The notes: generated by a model from the letters alone, not told the origin. Positions 51,495 to 60,298 are shown, counted from the stretch's first letter. The stretch: DNA of 64,000 nucleotides from JACVRW01 sp963716215 (GCA_963716215.1 OY970298.1:434001-498000); one strand, 5' to 3'. Numbers and translations are program-made.

Positions 51495-52472
51495 TCAGGA
51501 CAATTCGAGGTCGGGCCCTTCGGTTCCGCTCGTGTGCAGAGGTTCGCTGGTGGGTGGCTCGAGGTCCGTTTCAGTCCTCAGCCGCTGGATACGTTCGTCG
51601 AGCGCTTCCAGGCGACCGGCGATCGCCTGCCATTCGGCGCGGTCGGCTGCCCATTTTTCCGGCAGCCCGGCACTGAGCTGTTCAATCGCTTGGCGAAGGT
51701 CCTCGCCGCGGGCAGGCGGGTTGGTCATTGGACGATCCGCGTGTTGGTCGAGCTCGATCTCTCGCCGGATCGCGTGTTCTCTTGTGTAGGCGGCCGCGCG
51801 GACGAGCTGGTGCGGCTCCAGGTGCTGGTCGAGGTGTAGGCGATCATCGCGCAGCTGCTGCTCCTGTTGGCGCAGCTCGTGGACCTTCTTCTCCAGTCCA
51901 CGGGCGTCGAATGAGCTGCCGGTTTCGCGGGCTGCTCCGAGCTCTTGCTCGGCGACTTCCCTGCGGCTTTCGATCAGCCGGGTAAGGCGGGCGGCCTTGC
52001 GATCCACGTGGGCGCTCGGAGCCCCCAGCGCCCGGTGTCGCTCCTCGATCCACTCTGTCGGCATGCCCTTCAGCCACTCCGCGAGCGGTTGGATTCGCGC
52101 GGCGTACAGCGCTCTGCGTCGCGCGCCGATGACGTCGACCTCGTCGAGCGGATCGGGCACCGAGACGGCGTCGCGCCCGACCTGCCTGGCGTTCGAGTCG
52201 GGTTGGCCAGCTTCGAGCGCGGGCCAGTTGGTTACCCGCTCGTTGGTACCGGGTTCCGTGCTCAGCCACAGGACGGCCGGCGGGCGGCCGTCCATCTCCC
52301 CCGCGGCTCGTGAGCTTGCGTCCTCGGACGGACCTGGCGGCTCCTGCCGGACGTCATCGAGTCGCGACCGCTGGTCAACCAGATCGTCCAGCTCGCCGGC
52401 AAGCACCTCGCCATGGCTCCGCAGGTTGCTCAACAGAGACACCACGCTCTGCGCGACCGGCCCGCTCGCCAC
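51495..52472 (-). CDS. coiled-coil protein, possible C-terminal fragment of a mobilisation protein
   Basis: 325 residues from GTG 52472; a stop lies a few codons upstream, so it cannot be longer. The middle part (ARRRALYAARIQPLAEWLKGMPTEWIEERHRALGAP) and the helices after it (VAEQELGAARETGSSFDARG, KKVHELRQQEQQLRDDRL) look like real protein, with a hydrophilic N-terminal 110 residues. There is no relaxase His cluster and no helicase motif. The composition resembles C-terminal tails of actinobacterial conjugation proteins, but that is a weak resemblance. Confidence 0.5.
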   Translation of the reverse strand: MASGPVAQSVVSLLSNLRSHGEVLAGELDDLVDQRSRLDDVRQEPPGPSEDASSRAAGEMDGRPPAVLWLSTEPGTNERVTNWPALEAGQPDSNARQVGRDAVSVPDPLDEVDVIGARRRALYAARIQPLAEWLKGMPTEWIEERHRALGAPSAHVDRKAARLTRLIESRREVAEQELGAARETGSSFDARGLEKKVHELRQQEQQLRDDRLHLDQHLEPHQLVRAAAYTREHAIRREIELDQHADRPMTNPPARGEDLRQAIEQLSAGLPEKWAADRAEWQAIAGRLEALDERIQRLRTETDLEPPTSEPLHTSGTEGPDLELS

Positions 52473-52485
52473 GGCGAATGCCGCG

Positions 52486-52887
52486 ATGAAGCACTACACC
52501 TCGGCCGTGCTCACCGTCGGACAGGGCAAGAAGTCGAACTGCGTCGCGACCACCCGGACGTTCACGAAGGCGGGGCTGTACGAGTACCGGTCGCACCTCG
52601 CCCACGGGACCTGGCAGGCCGGTCCCAAGGACGGCAAGGCGAAGTCCTTCGAGTTGCCGCAGACCGGCAGGTGGATCTGGCGCGACTGCATCGTTTACCA
52701 GCTGGACAAGCGTCGGGACGCCAAGGGTCGGGTCTTCGCCGCGCGACTCTTCACCCGCACGGAGCTGGTGCACAAGGCGAGCAAGAAGCGGATCACGCTG
52801 TTCGGTCCGACTTGGAGCACCAACACCACCGGTGGTCGCTTCGAGTGGGGCAGCTCGCTGCGGCGGATCGCGGACGTCGAGGTGTAG
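52486..52887 (+). CDS. fragment of an exported protein, unknown function
   Basis: 133 residues from ATG 52486. It starts abruptly in a beta-strand-like sequence (MKHYTSAVLTVGQGKKSNC) with no signal peptide, although the paired Cys (SNCVATT, WRDCIVY) and the strand-rich character suggest an extracellular domain. It lies only 13 bp from the divergent coiled-coil gene, so its 5' part was probably lost at a junction. No family recognised. Confidence 0.45.
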   Translation: MKHYTSAVLTVGQGKKSNCVATTRTFTKAGLYEYRSHLAHGTWQAGPKDGKAKSFELPQTGRWIWRDCIVYQLDKRRDAKGRVFAARLFTRTELVHKASKKRITLFGPTWSTNTTGGRFEWGSSLRRIADVEV

Positions 52888-52929
52888 ACGATCACCCCGA
52901 CCGCTGGCTAAACGGCTGTCCGAAGACCG

Positions 52930-52962
52930 CAGGGGGTGGCAAACACCACCCCTCTTGGGGCT
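52930..52962 (+). promoter_or_regulatory. conserved leader hairpin motif, copy 2
   Basis: CAGGGGGTGGCAAACACC followed by ACCCCTCTTGGGGCT. The stem GGGGTGG/CCACCCC is perfect over 7 bp, with an alternative CCCC-TCTT-GGGG hairpin. It ends 34 nt before the ATG of the lipoprotein gene, against 36 nt for copy 1 at 46578. Confidence 0.5.
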
Positions 52963-52996
52963 ACTCACCCGCGACGACACGGGAGAGGCTCGACGA

Positions 52997-53350
52997 ATGA
53001 GAATGCGCCTCACAAGGATCGCGGTCGCGATCGCCCTGCTGCCGGCCGCCCTGCTTGTACTGGGCTGTGGCGATGACGACTCAGGGGGCGACTCGGCTGC
53101 GCCTCCGTCGGCCCCCGAAGGGGTCGAGGTCCCCAACGACGCCGACGCGCTGAAGGAACAGTGCATCGAGGAGTTCACGTCGACGGGCCACTCCGAGGCA
53201 GAGGCGGAGAAGACGTGCACGGTCCCGGACGAGGAGGAAGTCGAGCAGGCGGTGGACGAGGCGGTCGAGAGCTGCCTCGCGATCGCCGAAGAGCTTCCGT
53301 CAGGCGAGCGAGACCAAGCCAAGCAGGACTGCATGGAGTCCGGCGGCTAG
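52997..53350 (+). CDS. small acidic lipoprotein, unknown function
   Basis: 117 residues. The lipoprotein signal ends LLVLGC, then a low-complexity DDDSGGDSAAPPSAP linker, then a compact acidic helical domain with three Cys (EQCIEEFTSTGHSEAEAEKTC, ESCLAIAEEL, QDCMESGG). Such four-Cys-like small lipoproteins occur in several actinobacteria without a known role. The leader motif at 52930 may control it. Confidence 0.7.
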   Translation: MRMRLTRIAVAIALLPAALLVLGCGDDDSGGDSAAPPSAPEGVEVPNDADALKEQCIEEFTSTGHSEAEAEKTCTVPDEEEVEQAVDEAVESCLAIAEELPSGERDQAKQDCMESGG

Positions 53351-53409
53351 GCGGCACGGAGTCTGAAGCGAGGTGCTCGGTAGCTGACTCGCGCCGCGAT
53401 GGCGCCCCC

Positions 53410-54306
53410 TCAGGCCACCGAGAGGACAACGACCCCGACGGTGGTCAGGAGGGCGCCACAAAGAGAGGCGACCTGGATCCGCTCGCCCAAGCGCCAAATG
53501 GCGAGCACGATGGTGAGCGCTGGATAGCAGGACGACGTCGCGGTGACTATCGCCACTCCCGCGCCACCGGTGCCGCTAAGGCCGAGGTTGACCGAGAGGG
53601 CGCCGGCAAGCATCAGCACACCCGCCCCGAGGATGTAGGGGCTACTGACCAGTCGGGGGAGATCTACCCACCAACGTCGATCCCAGCCAAACAGCACGAT
53701 GAAGGTGCCAGCCGCGGCCGAGAGCTGAATGAGGGCGCACGTTTCCCAATCGAGTCGGTCCACCCCCTGGTCGAGCAGCGCGAACGCGAAGCCCCAGCAG
53801 AGGAGTGTGACTGCCCCGAACCGGACTCCTCGGGTGAGCCGTGTCTCTGAATGCTTGGCCTCTGCGATGCCGGCACAGGCGGTAACACCGATCACGGTCA
53901 GTCCGATGCCCACGAGCTGGAGCCCCTCGAGCTCGGCTGCGAAGAGGGCAACAGCGACGGGCGTCGTCACGAGCGGGTAGGCCGATCCAAGTGGACACAC
54001 GACGCTGATCGGACCAATCTCGAGCGCTTTGTAGAACGAGAGCAGCCCTAGCCCAATGAAGATGCCGCCGCCCGCCGCGTAGCCAGCACCCCAACAGTCG
54101 ACCTGGACCGGTGAGCGCAGCGCCACGAAGTAGATGAGCACAAACAAGGCGGCCCCGATGATCTGAACCGCGCCGGCCGCATGGGCGGGGGTGTTGCTTT
54201 TCGACGCGACGGCCCCGAGGAAATCGGCAAGCCCCCAGGCAAGCGCCCCGCAGAGACCGCAGATCGCTGCGACCAGCGTGGATTCAGAGCCGGCGAGCTC
54301 CATCAT
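53410..54306 (-). CDS. EamA/DMT family transporter
   Basis: 298 residues with ten membrane segments in two EamA halves. The first half contains ALAWGLADFLGAVASK and FIGLGLLSFYKALEIGPISVV, the second LLCWGFAFALLDQGVDRL and the closing helix SLCGALLTTVGVVVLSVA. Members export metabolites or amino acids. The start overlaps the GNAT gene's 3' end by 23 nt; ATG 54303 is one codon further in. The substrate is unknown. Confidence 0.88.
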   Translation of the reverse strand: MMELAGSESTLVAAICGLCGALAWGLADFLGAVASKSNTPAHAAGAVQIIGAALFVLIYFVALRSPVQVDCWGAGYAAGGGIFIGLGLLSFYKALEIGPISVVCPLGSAYPLVTTPVAVALFAAELEGLQLVGIGLTVIGVTACAGIAEAKHSETRLTRGVRFGAVTLLCWGFAFALLDQGVDRLDWETCALIQLSAAAGTFIVLFGWDRRWWVDLPRLVSSPYILGAGVLMLAGALSVNLGLSGTGGAGVAIVTATSSCYPALTIVLAIWRLGERIQVASLCGALLTTVGVVVLSVA

Positions 54307-55357
54307 TCGTCCCTACCTCGCACGTGAGGTGAAGGGTCGGCCTGGCATCTGTCATGGCGAGAAGCGCCTCAGGCGCCACGCTGCTCATCCAGTCCAGCTC
54401 GCGAACTTGCGGCACGTCCAATGCGTGGTCGAGCACCGCCGCCTCGACCTGGCGGCCGGGGGCATAGCGGGCCCAGCGAGGCGCCAGATGCCCGTCGAAG
54501 ACCCTCCAGACATGCTTGTCCGTCAGCACGACGGCGTACGCGGCGATCTCGCCATCGATCCGGAGCAAGAAGAGGCGCAGCCGACCCGCCCGGGCGTGTG
54601 CTGCGATCACTTCACGCCAGAACGCCCGACCGGCTGGCTCGTCGAGGTCGCTCATGCGGCCCTGTTGGTGATCCCGTTCCAGATGGATGGATTCGATTCG
54701 CGGCGCGAGCGAAAGGAGCGCCGTCGAGTCGCGGATGACCTCGACCTCGACTGCGTGACCAGCCGCCTGAAGCCGGGCGCGTCCTCGGCGCACCGAGGCC
54801 CGCATGCTCTTGGAGAGGTACGCGCGCGAGGCCCGCTCTGGCCCGAACGCGACGCGCGGTATCGCTCGTCCTCGCGCTACGAGCGCGTTGGGAAGCAGCG
54901 CCACGAGGCGCGTCGCCACTGGATCGCCGGCCGCGACCTGCGGAAGATCGATCCGCCAAGGGCCGACCTCTGAGGCCAGCCGCGCGGCGATCGCGTCCGC
55001 AAGTGCCAACCCGGCAGCTTCCCCCTTGACGGGAAAGGCAACGACGTCATCGGCATCGCGTCGACCCGAGGTGATGAGCAGGCCGGCGTCCTCGGTACTC
55101 GTCATAAGTAACGCCGCCCCCTGAATCTCTTGCGCCGAGGCGACGACGAGTGTCCACGGTCGCGCCACCTCGCCCGCAGCCGCGGCCCAGGCGAGCGACC
55201 ACGCCGGTCGGCTCGTCGCCGGCGCGTCGACCGCGTCACACAACGCATCTAGTCCGGGGGCGAGCTCGGCAAGGGCCTCCGAGCCCTCAGCAGCCGTGAC
55301 GGCATGGCCGCTCTCGACTCGCACATGGTCGTACTGTGGGCTTGGGGCTAGACACAC
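54284..55357 (-). CDS. GNAT (BioF2-like/FemAB-type) acyltransferase family protein
   Basis: Up to 357 residues from GTG 55357; GTG 55324 (RVESGHAV...) is an equally possible start. The C-terminal half carries the acyltransferase pattern: SKSMRASVRRGRARLQAAGH, FWREVIAAHARAGRLRLFLLRIDGEIAAYAVVL and DGHLAPRWARYAPGRQVEAAVLDHAL, matching the Acetyltransf_6 type seen in polysaccharide and cell-wall modification genes. Co-translated with the EamA gene downstream. Substrate unknown. Confidence 0.78.
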   Translation of the reverse strand: MCLAPSPQYDHVRVESGHAVTAAEGSEALAELAPGLDALCDAVDAPATSRPAWSLAWAAAAGEVARPWTLVVASAQEIQGAALLMTSTEDAGLLITSGRRDADDVVAFPVKGEAAGLALADAIAARLASEVGPWRIDLPQVAAGDPVATRLVALLPNALVARGRAIPRVAFGPERASRAYLSKSMRASVRRGRARLQAAGHAVEVEVIRDSTALLSLAPRIESIHLERDHQQGRMSDLDEPAGRAFWREVIAAHARAGRLRLFLLRIDGEIAAYAVVLTDKHVWRVFDGHLAPRWARYAPGRQVEAAVLDHALDVPQVRELDWMSSVAPEALLAMTDARPTLHLTCEVGTNDGARRL

Positions 55358-55454
55358 CGCGGTCCCGAGTATTCGGGGAGCCGGACCGCGGGTCTATTCG
55401 GAAGTCAAACACCGAAGTCGCAGACTCCGATAAGCCCCTCCGAGCCGTCAAAGC

Positions 55455-55832
55455 CTAGGGCGCAGCTCGCCACTTCGCCCGCCACTCGGGCGCCTCGAAG
55501 GACTCGGCGTAGTAGATCGTCTCGCGTGCGATCCGATCGCCGCGGAACTGGTGGATGCTCACGCCGAAGTTCCAAGGACCGTCCTCGTACCGGACCTTCA
55601 GCTCCACGACCCAGACCTCGTCCTGTCCCCTGATCTCGCCGAGCTCGAAGCTCGTGGACACGGGGTAGTTGCTCCTCCACTCGCGGAAGTTCTCGACTCC
55701 CTCGAAGCGCTCGCCGGATTGCGGGAACTCGAGCACAGCATCGTCGTGGTAGATCCCGTGTGCGGCCGCGGGATTGCTTCGGCTCAGAGCAAAGTGCTCC
55801 TCCAACATCGTCCTGACGCTCGACTCATCCAT
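55455..55832 (-). CDS. SnoaL-like (NTF2-fold) protein
   Basis: 125 residues. VRTMLEEHFALSRSNPAAAHGIYHDDAVLEFPQSGERFEGVENFREW is the usual opening; the tail is VSIHQFRGDRIARETIYYAESFE. Not closely related to the SnoaL-like protein at 49690. ATG 55832 follows a TACTTT box (55839-55844) by 6 nt. The reaction is unknown. Confidence 0.82.
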   Translation of the reverse strand: MDESSVRTMLEEHFALSRSNPAAAHGIYHDDAVLEFPQSGERFEGVENFREWRSNYPVSTSFELGEIRGQDEVWVVELKVRYEDGPWNFGVSIHQFRGDRIARETIYYAESFEAPEWRAKWRAAP

Positions 55833-55888
55833 GCGCCCAAAGTAGCTGTCTCAGCTTGGCGCCAACGCCGCTGGCTAGGGTGCACGCG

Positions 55889-56209
55889 ATGAAGCCGCTG
55901 CGAACCTTCTTGCTGGCCGCGCTCGTGCTCGTTCTCACCGTGCCGATCCCGGCTCAGGCCGCCCCACCCAAGAGCTGCGAGGGCATCGGCGACACGATCT
56001 GGAGGCTGCGCGCGAAGGGCTTGTCCTGCGACACCGCGCGCACGCTGTCCGCCAAGTGGGCCGAGACGGCCGCCACGGGCGGCGGGCGCGTCGTCAGGAT
56101 CGACGGCTTCCGCTGTGTGCGCAATAACCCGCCCGGACCCGGGCGCGCCGTTCGCTGCGCCAAGCGCGACGACGCACTCGTGGTGACCTTCCGCTACCGG
56201 CTGCCCTAG
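55889..56209 (+). CDS. small secreted protein, unknown function
   Basis: 106 residues. The signal peptide LLAALVLVLTVPIPAQAAPP is cleaved after AQA near 25. The mature part has four Cys (SCEGIGDTIW, LSCDTARTLS, FRCVRNNPP, VRCAKRDD), suggesting two disulfides, and ends in a beta-strand (DALVVTFRYRLP). The ATG follows TAGGGT by 7 nt. The 3' end overlaps the katG stop by 4 nt. Family not recognised. Confidence 0.72.
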   Translation: MKPLRTFLLAALVLVLTVPIPAQAAPPKSCEGIGDTIWRLRAKGLSCDTARTLSAKWAETAATGGGRVVRIDGFRCVRNNPPGPGRAVRCAKRDDALVVTFRYRLP

Positions 56210-58383
56210 TCGATGTCGAAGCGATCCAGGTTCATCACCTTGGCCCACGCCGCCACGAAGTCGTGGACGAACTTGTCCTGCGAGTCGTCGCTCGCGTAGA
56301 CCTCCGCGAGCGCGCGCAGCAGGGAGTTCGACCCGAAGACGAGGTCGACGCGGGTGCCGGTCCACTTGAGCTCGCCGGTCCCGCGATCGCGACCCTCGAA
56401 CGTCTCCTCGTCATCGGAGGTCGCCTGCCACGCTGTGTCCAGGTCGAGCAGGTTCACGAAGAAGTCGTTGGTCAATGACCCCGGTCGCGTGGTGAGGACG
56501 CCGTGCTCGACCTGGCCGTGGTTCGCCCCGAGCACACGGAGGCCGCCCACGAGCACGGTCAGCTCGGGAGCGCTCAGGTCCAGCAGCTGCGCCCGGTCGA
56601 CAAGCAGCTGCTCCGCCGACCGCTCCTGGTCGCCGACGAGGTAGTTACGGAATCCGTCCGAGGTCGGCTCGAGCACCTCGAACGCGTCCACGTCGGTCTG
56701 ATCCTGCGACGCGTCCGTGCGCCCGGGCGCGAACGGCACCTCGACGTCGAACCCGGCGTTGCGCGCAGCCTGCTCCACGGCGGCGCACCCGCTCAGCACG
56801 ATCAGGTCGGCGAGCGATACCCGCTTGTCGCCGGCTTGTGCCGCGTTGAAATCCTGCTGGACCTTCTCCAGGGCCTGGAGGACCGCCGCCAGCGCGGTCG
56901 GATCGTTGACCTGCCAGTCCTTCTGCGGCACGAGCCGGATGCGCGCGCCGTTGGCCCCACCGCGCTTGTCGGTGCCGCGGAACGTCGCCGCCGACGCCCA
57001 GGCGGTGGACACCAGCTGCGGGACGCTCAGCCCGGAGGCGAGGACCGCCTCCTTGAGGGCCGCGACGTCATCGGCTCCGATCAGCTCGTGATCGACCGCC
57101 GGGACCGGGTCCTGCCAGATCTGCGGCTCGGCCGGCACCTCCGGCCCGAGGTAACGCGGGAGCGGCCCCATGTCGCGGTGGGTGAGCTTGAACCAGGCCT
57201 TTGCGAACGCCTCGGCGAACTCCTGCGGGTTCTCGTGGAACCGCTTCGAGATCGGCTCGTAGATCGGATCCACCCGCAGCGAGAGGTCCGTCGTGAGCAT
57301 GACCGGGGTGTGGCTCTTCGACGGATCGTGGGCGTCGGGCACCGTGCCCTTCGCGGCGCCATTCGCCGGGACCCACTGGAACGCCTCGCCGGGGCTCTTG
57401 GACAGCTCCCACTCGTGGCCGAACAGCGTCTCGAAGAAGCTGCTGTCCCACGTCACCGGGCTGGGCGTCCAGGCACCCTCCAGGCCGCTGGTGGTGGCGT
57501 CGCCAGCCTTGCCCGTGCCGTGGCCGTTCGTCCAGCCCAGGCCCATGTCCTGGAGCGAGGCGGCCTCGGGCGCGGGGCCAACGACGTCACCAGGGCCCGC
57601 GCCGTGGGTCTTGCCGAAGGTGTGGCCGCCGGCGATCAGCGCGACGGTCTCCTCGTCGTTCATTGCCATCCGCCGGAACGTCTCGCGGATGTCCCGGGCG
57701 GCGGCAAGCGGATCCGGCTTCCCGTTCGGCCCCTCCGGGTTCACGTAGATGAGGCCCATCTGGACGGCGCCGTACGGCTCCGCCAACAGCCGGTCGCCGC
57801 TGTAGCGCTCGTCGCCGAGCCACTCGCCCTCGTTGCCCCAGTCGATCTCCTCGGGCTCCCAGACGTCCTCGCGACCGCCGGCGAACCCGAACGTCTCGAA
57901 CCCCATCGACTCCAGAGCGCAGTTGCCGGCGAGGACCATCAGGTCGGCCCAGGAGATCTTCCGGCCATGCTTCTGCTTCACCGGCCAGAGCAGCCGGCGC
58001 GCCTTGTCGAGGTTGGCGTTGTCCGGCCAGCTGTTGAGGGGCGCGAAGCGCTGCTCGCCCGACCCGGCGCCGCCGCGGCCGTCGCGGATGCGATATGTGC
58101 CCGCGCTGTGCCAGGCCATCCGGATGAAGAGCGGCCCGTAGTGGCCGTAGTCGGCCGGCCACCAGTCCTGCGACGTCGTCATGACCGACTCGATGTCGCG
58201 CTTGACGGCGTCGAGGTCGAGGGTCTTGAACTCCTCGGCGTAGTCGAACTCCATGCCCATGGGATCGCCGTCGGGGGAGTTCCGGTGGAGAACGCTCACG
58301 TCAAGCTGGTTCGGCCACCAGTCGCGGTTCGACCTGCCGTTGGCGCCCGTCACCGGGCATGTGCGTTCGTCCTCCACGTTCAT
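56206..58383 (-). CDS. katG: catalase-peroxidase KatG
   Basis: 725 residues, standard two-domain length. The distal heme site is IRMAWHSAGTYR (Arg, Trp, His); the cross-linked adduct is completed by Tyr in LIYVNPEGPNG and Met in RRMAMNDEE; the proximal His is in IAGGHTFGKTHGAGP. It removes hydrogen peroxide and has peroxidase activity. It lies 13 nt downstream of furA. AAGGAG sits only 2 nt before ATG 58383, so GTG 58377 (VEDERTC) with 8-nt spacing is a reasonable alternative start. Confidence 0.97.
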   Translation of the reverse strand: MNVEDERTCPVTGANGRSNRDWWPNQLDVSVLHRNSPDGDPMGMEFDYAEEFKTLDLDAVKRDIESVMTTSQDWWPADYGHYGPLFIRMAWHSAGTYRIRDGRGGAGSGEQRFAPLNSWPDNANLDKARRLLWPVKQKHGRKISWADLMVLAGNCALESMGFETFGFAGGREDVWEPEEIDWGNEGEWLGDERYSGDRLLAEPYGAVQMGLIYVNPEGPNGKPDPLAAARDIRETFRRMAMNDEETVALIAGGHTFGKTHGAGPGDVVGPAPEAASLQDMGLGWTNGHGTGKAGDATTSGLEGAWTPSPVTWDSSFFETLFGHEWELSKSPGEAFQWVPANGAAKGTVPDAHDPSKSHTPVMLTTDLSLRVDPIYEPISKRFHENPQEFAEAFAKAWFKLTHRDMGPLPRYLGPEVPAEPQIWQDPVPAVDHELIGADDVAALKEAVLASGLSVPQLVSTAWASAATFRGTDKRGGANGARIRLVPQKDWQVNDPTALAAVLQALEKVQQDFNAAQAGDKRVSLADLIVLSGCAAVEQAARNAGFDVEVPFAPGRTDASQDQTDVDAFEVLEPTSDGFRNYLVGDQERSAEQLLVDRAQLLDLSAPELTVLVGGLRVLGANHGQVEHGVLTTRPGSLTNDFFVNLLDLDTAWQATSDDEETFEGRDRGTGELKWTGTRVDLVFGSNSLLRALAEVYASDDSQDKFVHDFVAAWAKVMNLDRFDID

Positions 58384-58396
58384 CTCTCCTTCGGTA

Positions 58397-58828
58397 TCAG
58401 GGTGTTCGTTCAGCGGAACAGGCCGGGCAGGTGCCCCAGTAGACGACCTCGGCCTGGTCGATCGAATAGCCATGGTCGTCGGACGCGGTCAGGCATGGCG
58501 TGTCGCCCACGGCGCAATCGACGTCGACGATGGAGCCGCACGACCGGCACACGGCATGGTGGTGGTTGTCTCCCGTACGCGACTCGTAGCGGGGCACGGA
58601 GCCAGCCGGCTCGATGCGCCGCACCAGACCCGCGGCGGTCAACGCCCGCAGCACGTCGTAGACGGCCTGCGTGGACACCGCCCCAAAGTCCTCCCGCACG
58701 ACGCCGATGATCGAGTCCGTGTCGGCGTGCGGATGCTCGTAGACAGCGGTCAGCACCGCCACCCGGGGACGCGTCACGCGCAGCTCGGCTCCGCGCAACA
58801 GGTGCTCTAGCTCCACGCTGGTGGGCAC
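58397..58828 (-). CDS. furA: FurA-type ferric uptake/peroxide regulator
   Basis: 143 residues. The winged-helix part (RVTRPRVAVLTAVYEHPHADTDSI) and dimer domain (NHHHAVCRSCGSIVDVDC, then CPAC near the end) are present; the CxxC pairs are candidate structural zinc ligands. It is the repressor of its own gene and katG in related actinobacteria, responding to peroxide/iron. GTG 58828 follows a TAGGCT box by 6 nt, so the mRNA is probably leaderless. Confidence 0.95.
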   Translation of the reverse strand: MPTSVELEHLLRGAELRVTRPRVAVLTAVYEHPHADTDSIIGVVREDFGAVSTQAVYDVLRALTAAGLVRRIEPAGSVPRYESRTGDNHHHAVCRSCGSIVDVDCAVGDTPCLTASDDHGYSIDQAEVVYWGTCPACSAERTP

Positions 58829-58834
58829 GCGCGC

Positions 58835-58862
58835 AGCCTAGCCGATATCTGGAACCAGTCAA
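58835..58862 (-). promoter_or_regulatory. furA promoter and FurA-operator-like sequence
   Basis: Reading leftwards: TTGACT (58862-58857), then GGTTCCAGATATCGGC, then TAGGCT (58840-58835). The block around TTGACTGGTTCCAGA resembles the AT-rich FurA-binding region known upstream of furA in mycobacteria and Streptomyces, where it covers the promoter. Autoregulation of furA-katG is therefore likely. Confidence 0.65.
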
Positions 58863-58892
58863 GATTAGGTCGAGCGCCATAGGCTTCGCGCG

Positions 58893-60263
58893 GTGACCGC
58901 CGACCGCCTCCGCGACGTGCCGGTGCTCGCGAGCCTCTCCGACGAGGAGATCGTCCAGCTTGCCGAGGCCGGCCACGAGCGCACCCTCGCGGACGGCGAG
59001 TTCCTCTTCTACCAGGGCGACCGTGCGTCGGACTTCCACGTCGTGCTGGACGGCAAGCTGGAGACCACGCGCGAGGTCGCCGGCGAGCAGGTGTTGATGA
59101 TGAGCCACGGGCCGGGCGGGTTCCTGGGGGCCATGGCGCTGCTCACGGACACGTCCTACCGCGGCAGCACCTTCGCCGTCGGCGAGACGGTCCTGTTCGA
59201 GGTGGACGGCGACGAGCTGCGGCGACTGGCGTTCACGCACGCCGCCCTGATGCGCCAGTTCCTGCCGGCGATGGAGTCGGTGAGCGGCGCCGTCAAGGGA
59301 ATCGAGCGCGACCGGGAGAAGCTGCTGGCGGTGGGATCGCTCGCGGCGGGGCTGGCCCACGAGCTGAACAACCCGGCCGCCGCGGCGGCACGGGCGGTCG
59401 CGACGCTGGGCGAGTACGAACGCCAGCGCGCGGAGGCGCTGGCGGACGCCGCGGCGGCGGGCGCCTCGGCGGAGCAGCTGGCCGCGCTGGTGGCGATCGG
59501 AGCCGAGGCGACCCCGGGTGAGCGGCTCGATCCGCTGGCCGAGAGCGACCGGGAGGAGGAGCTGATCGAGGCGCTCGAGCGCAGGGGTGTGACGGATGGC
59601 TACCGGGTCGCGTCCGAGCTCACGGAGGCCGGCCTCGGGGAGGAGTGGGTCGAGCGCGTGGCGACCGAGGTGGGCGAGCAGCGACTCGGGGCCGGCCTGC
59701 GCTACCTGGCCGCTTGCGCCGGAGCGCGCGTGCTGCTCGGTGAGCTCCAGGAGGCCACGGGACGGATCGCGAACCTCGTGGGCGCTGTCAAGAACTACTC
59801 CTACCTGGATCAGGCCCCCACTCAGACGGTCGACATCCACGAGGGCCTGGAGAGCACGGTGGCGCTGTTGGGCCACAAGCTGCGCGAGCGGCGCATCGAG
59901 ATCGAGCGCGAGCTCGACCCGGAGCTGCCAACCGTGGAGGCGTCCGGCTCGGAGCTGAACCAGGTGTGGACCAACCTGATCGACAACGCGGCGGACGCGG
60001 TCGGCACCGAAGGACGGATCACGCTGCGGACCAGCCGGCTGGGCGACCGCGTGTGCGTGGAGGTCTGCGACGACGGCCCCGGCGTGCCCGACGAGCTGCA
60101 GGCGCGCATCTTCGACGCGTTCTTCACGACCAAGCCGGTGGGCCAGGGAACCGGCCTGGGACTGGACATCGCGCGGCGGATCGTGGTGCGCAGCCACGGA
60201 GAGCTGCGACTGCTGTCTCAGCCCGGCGACACGGTGTTCCAGGTGCTGCTGCCGCTGCGCTGA
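58893..60263 (+). CDS. sensor histidine kinase with N-terminal cyclic-nucleotide-binding domain
   Basis: 456 residues, soluble. Residues about 5-125 form a cNMP-binding/Crp-like sensor domain (LADGEFLFYQGDRASDFHVVLDGKLE). The kinase core follows: H-box AAGLAHELNNPAAAAARAVA (phospho-His), N-box NQVWTNLIDNAADAV, G1 DDGPGVP and G2 GQGTGLGLDIARRI. There is no response regulator gene nearby. GTG 58893 follows TAGGCT (58880-58885) by 7 nt. It is divergent from furA. The ligand is unknown. Confidence 0.9.
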   Translation: MTADRLRDVPVLASLSDEEIVQLAEAGHERTLADGEFLFYQGDRASDFHVVLDGKLETTREVAGEQVLMMSHGPGGFLGAMALLTDTSYRGSTFAVGETVLFEVDGDELRRLAFTHAALMRQFLPAMESVSGAVKGIERDREKLLAVGSLAAGLAHELNNPAAAAARAVATLGEYERQRAEALADAAAAGASAEQLAALVAIGAEATPGERLDPLAESDREEELIEALERRGVTDGYRVASELTEAGLGEEWVERVATEVGEQRLGAGLRYLAACAGARVLLGELQEATGRIANLVGAVKNYSYLDQAPTQTVDIHEGLESTVALLGHKLRERRIEIERELDPELPTVEASGSELNQVWTNLIDNAADAVGTEGRITLRTSRLGDRVCVEVCDDGPGVPDELQARIFDAFFTTKPVGQGTGLGLDIARRIVVRSHGELRLLSQPGDTVFQVLLPLR

Positions 60264-60298
60264 GCCGGCGCGGACATGGTCGCGGTACCTTGCGAGGG

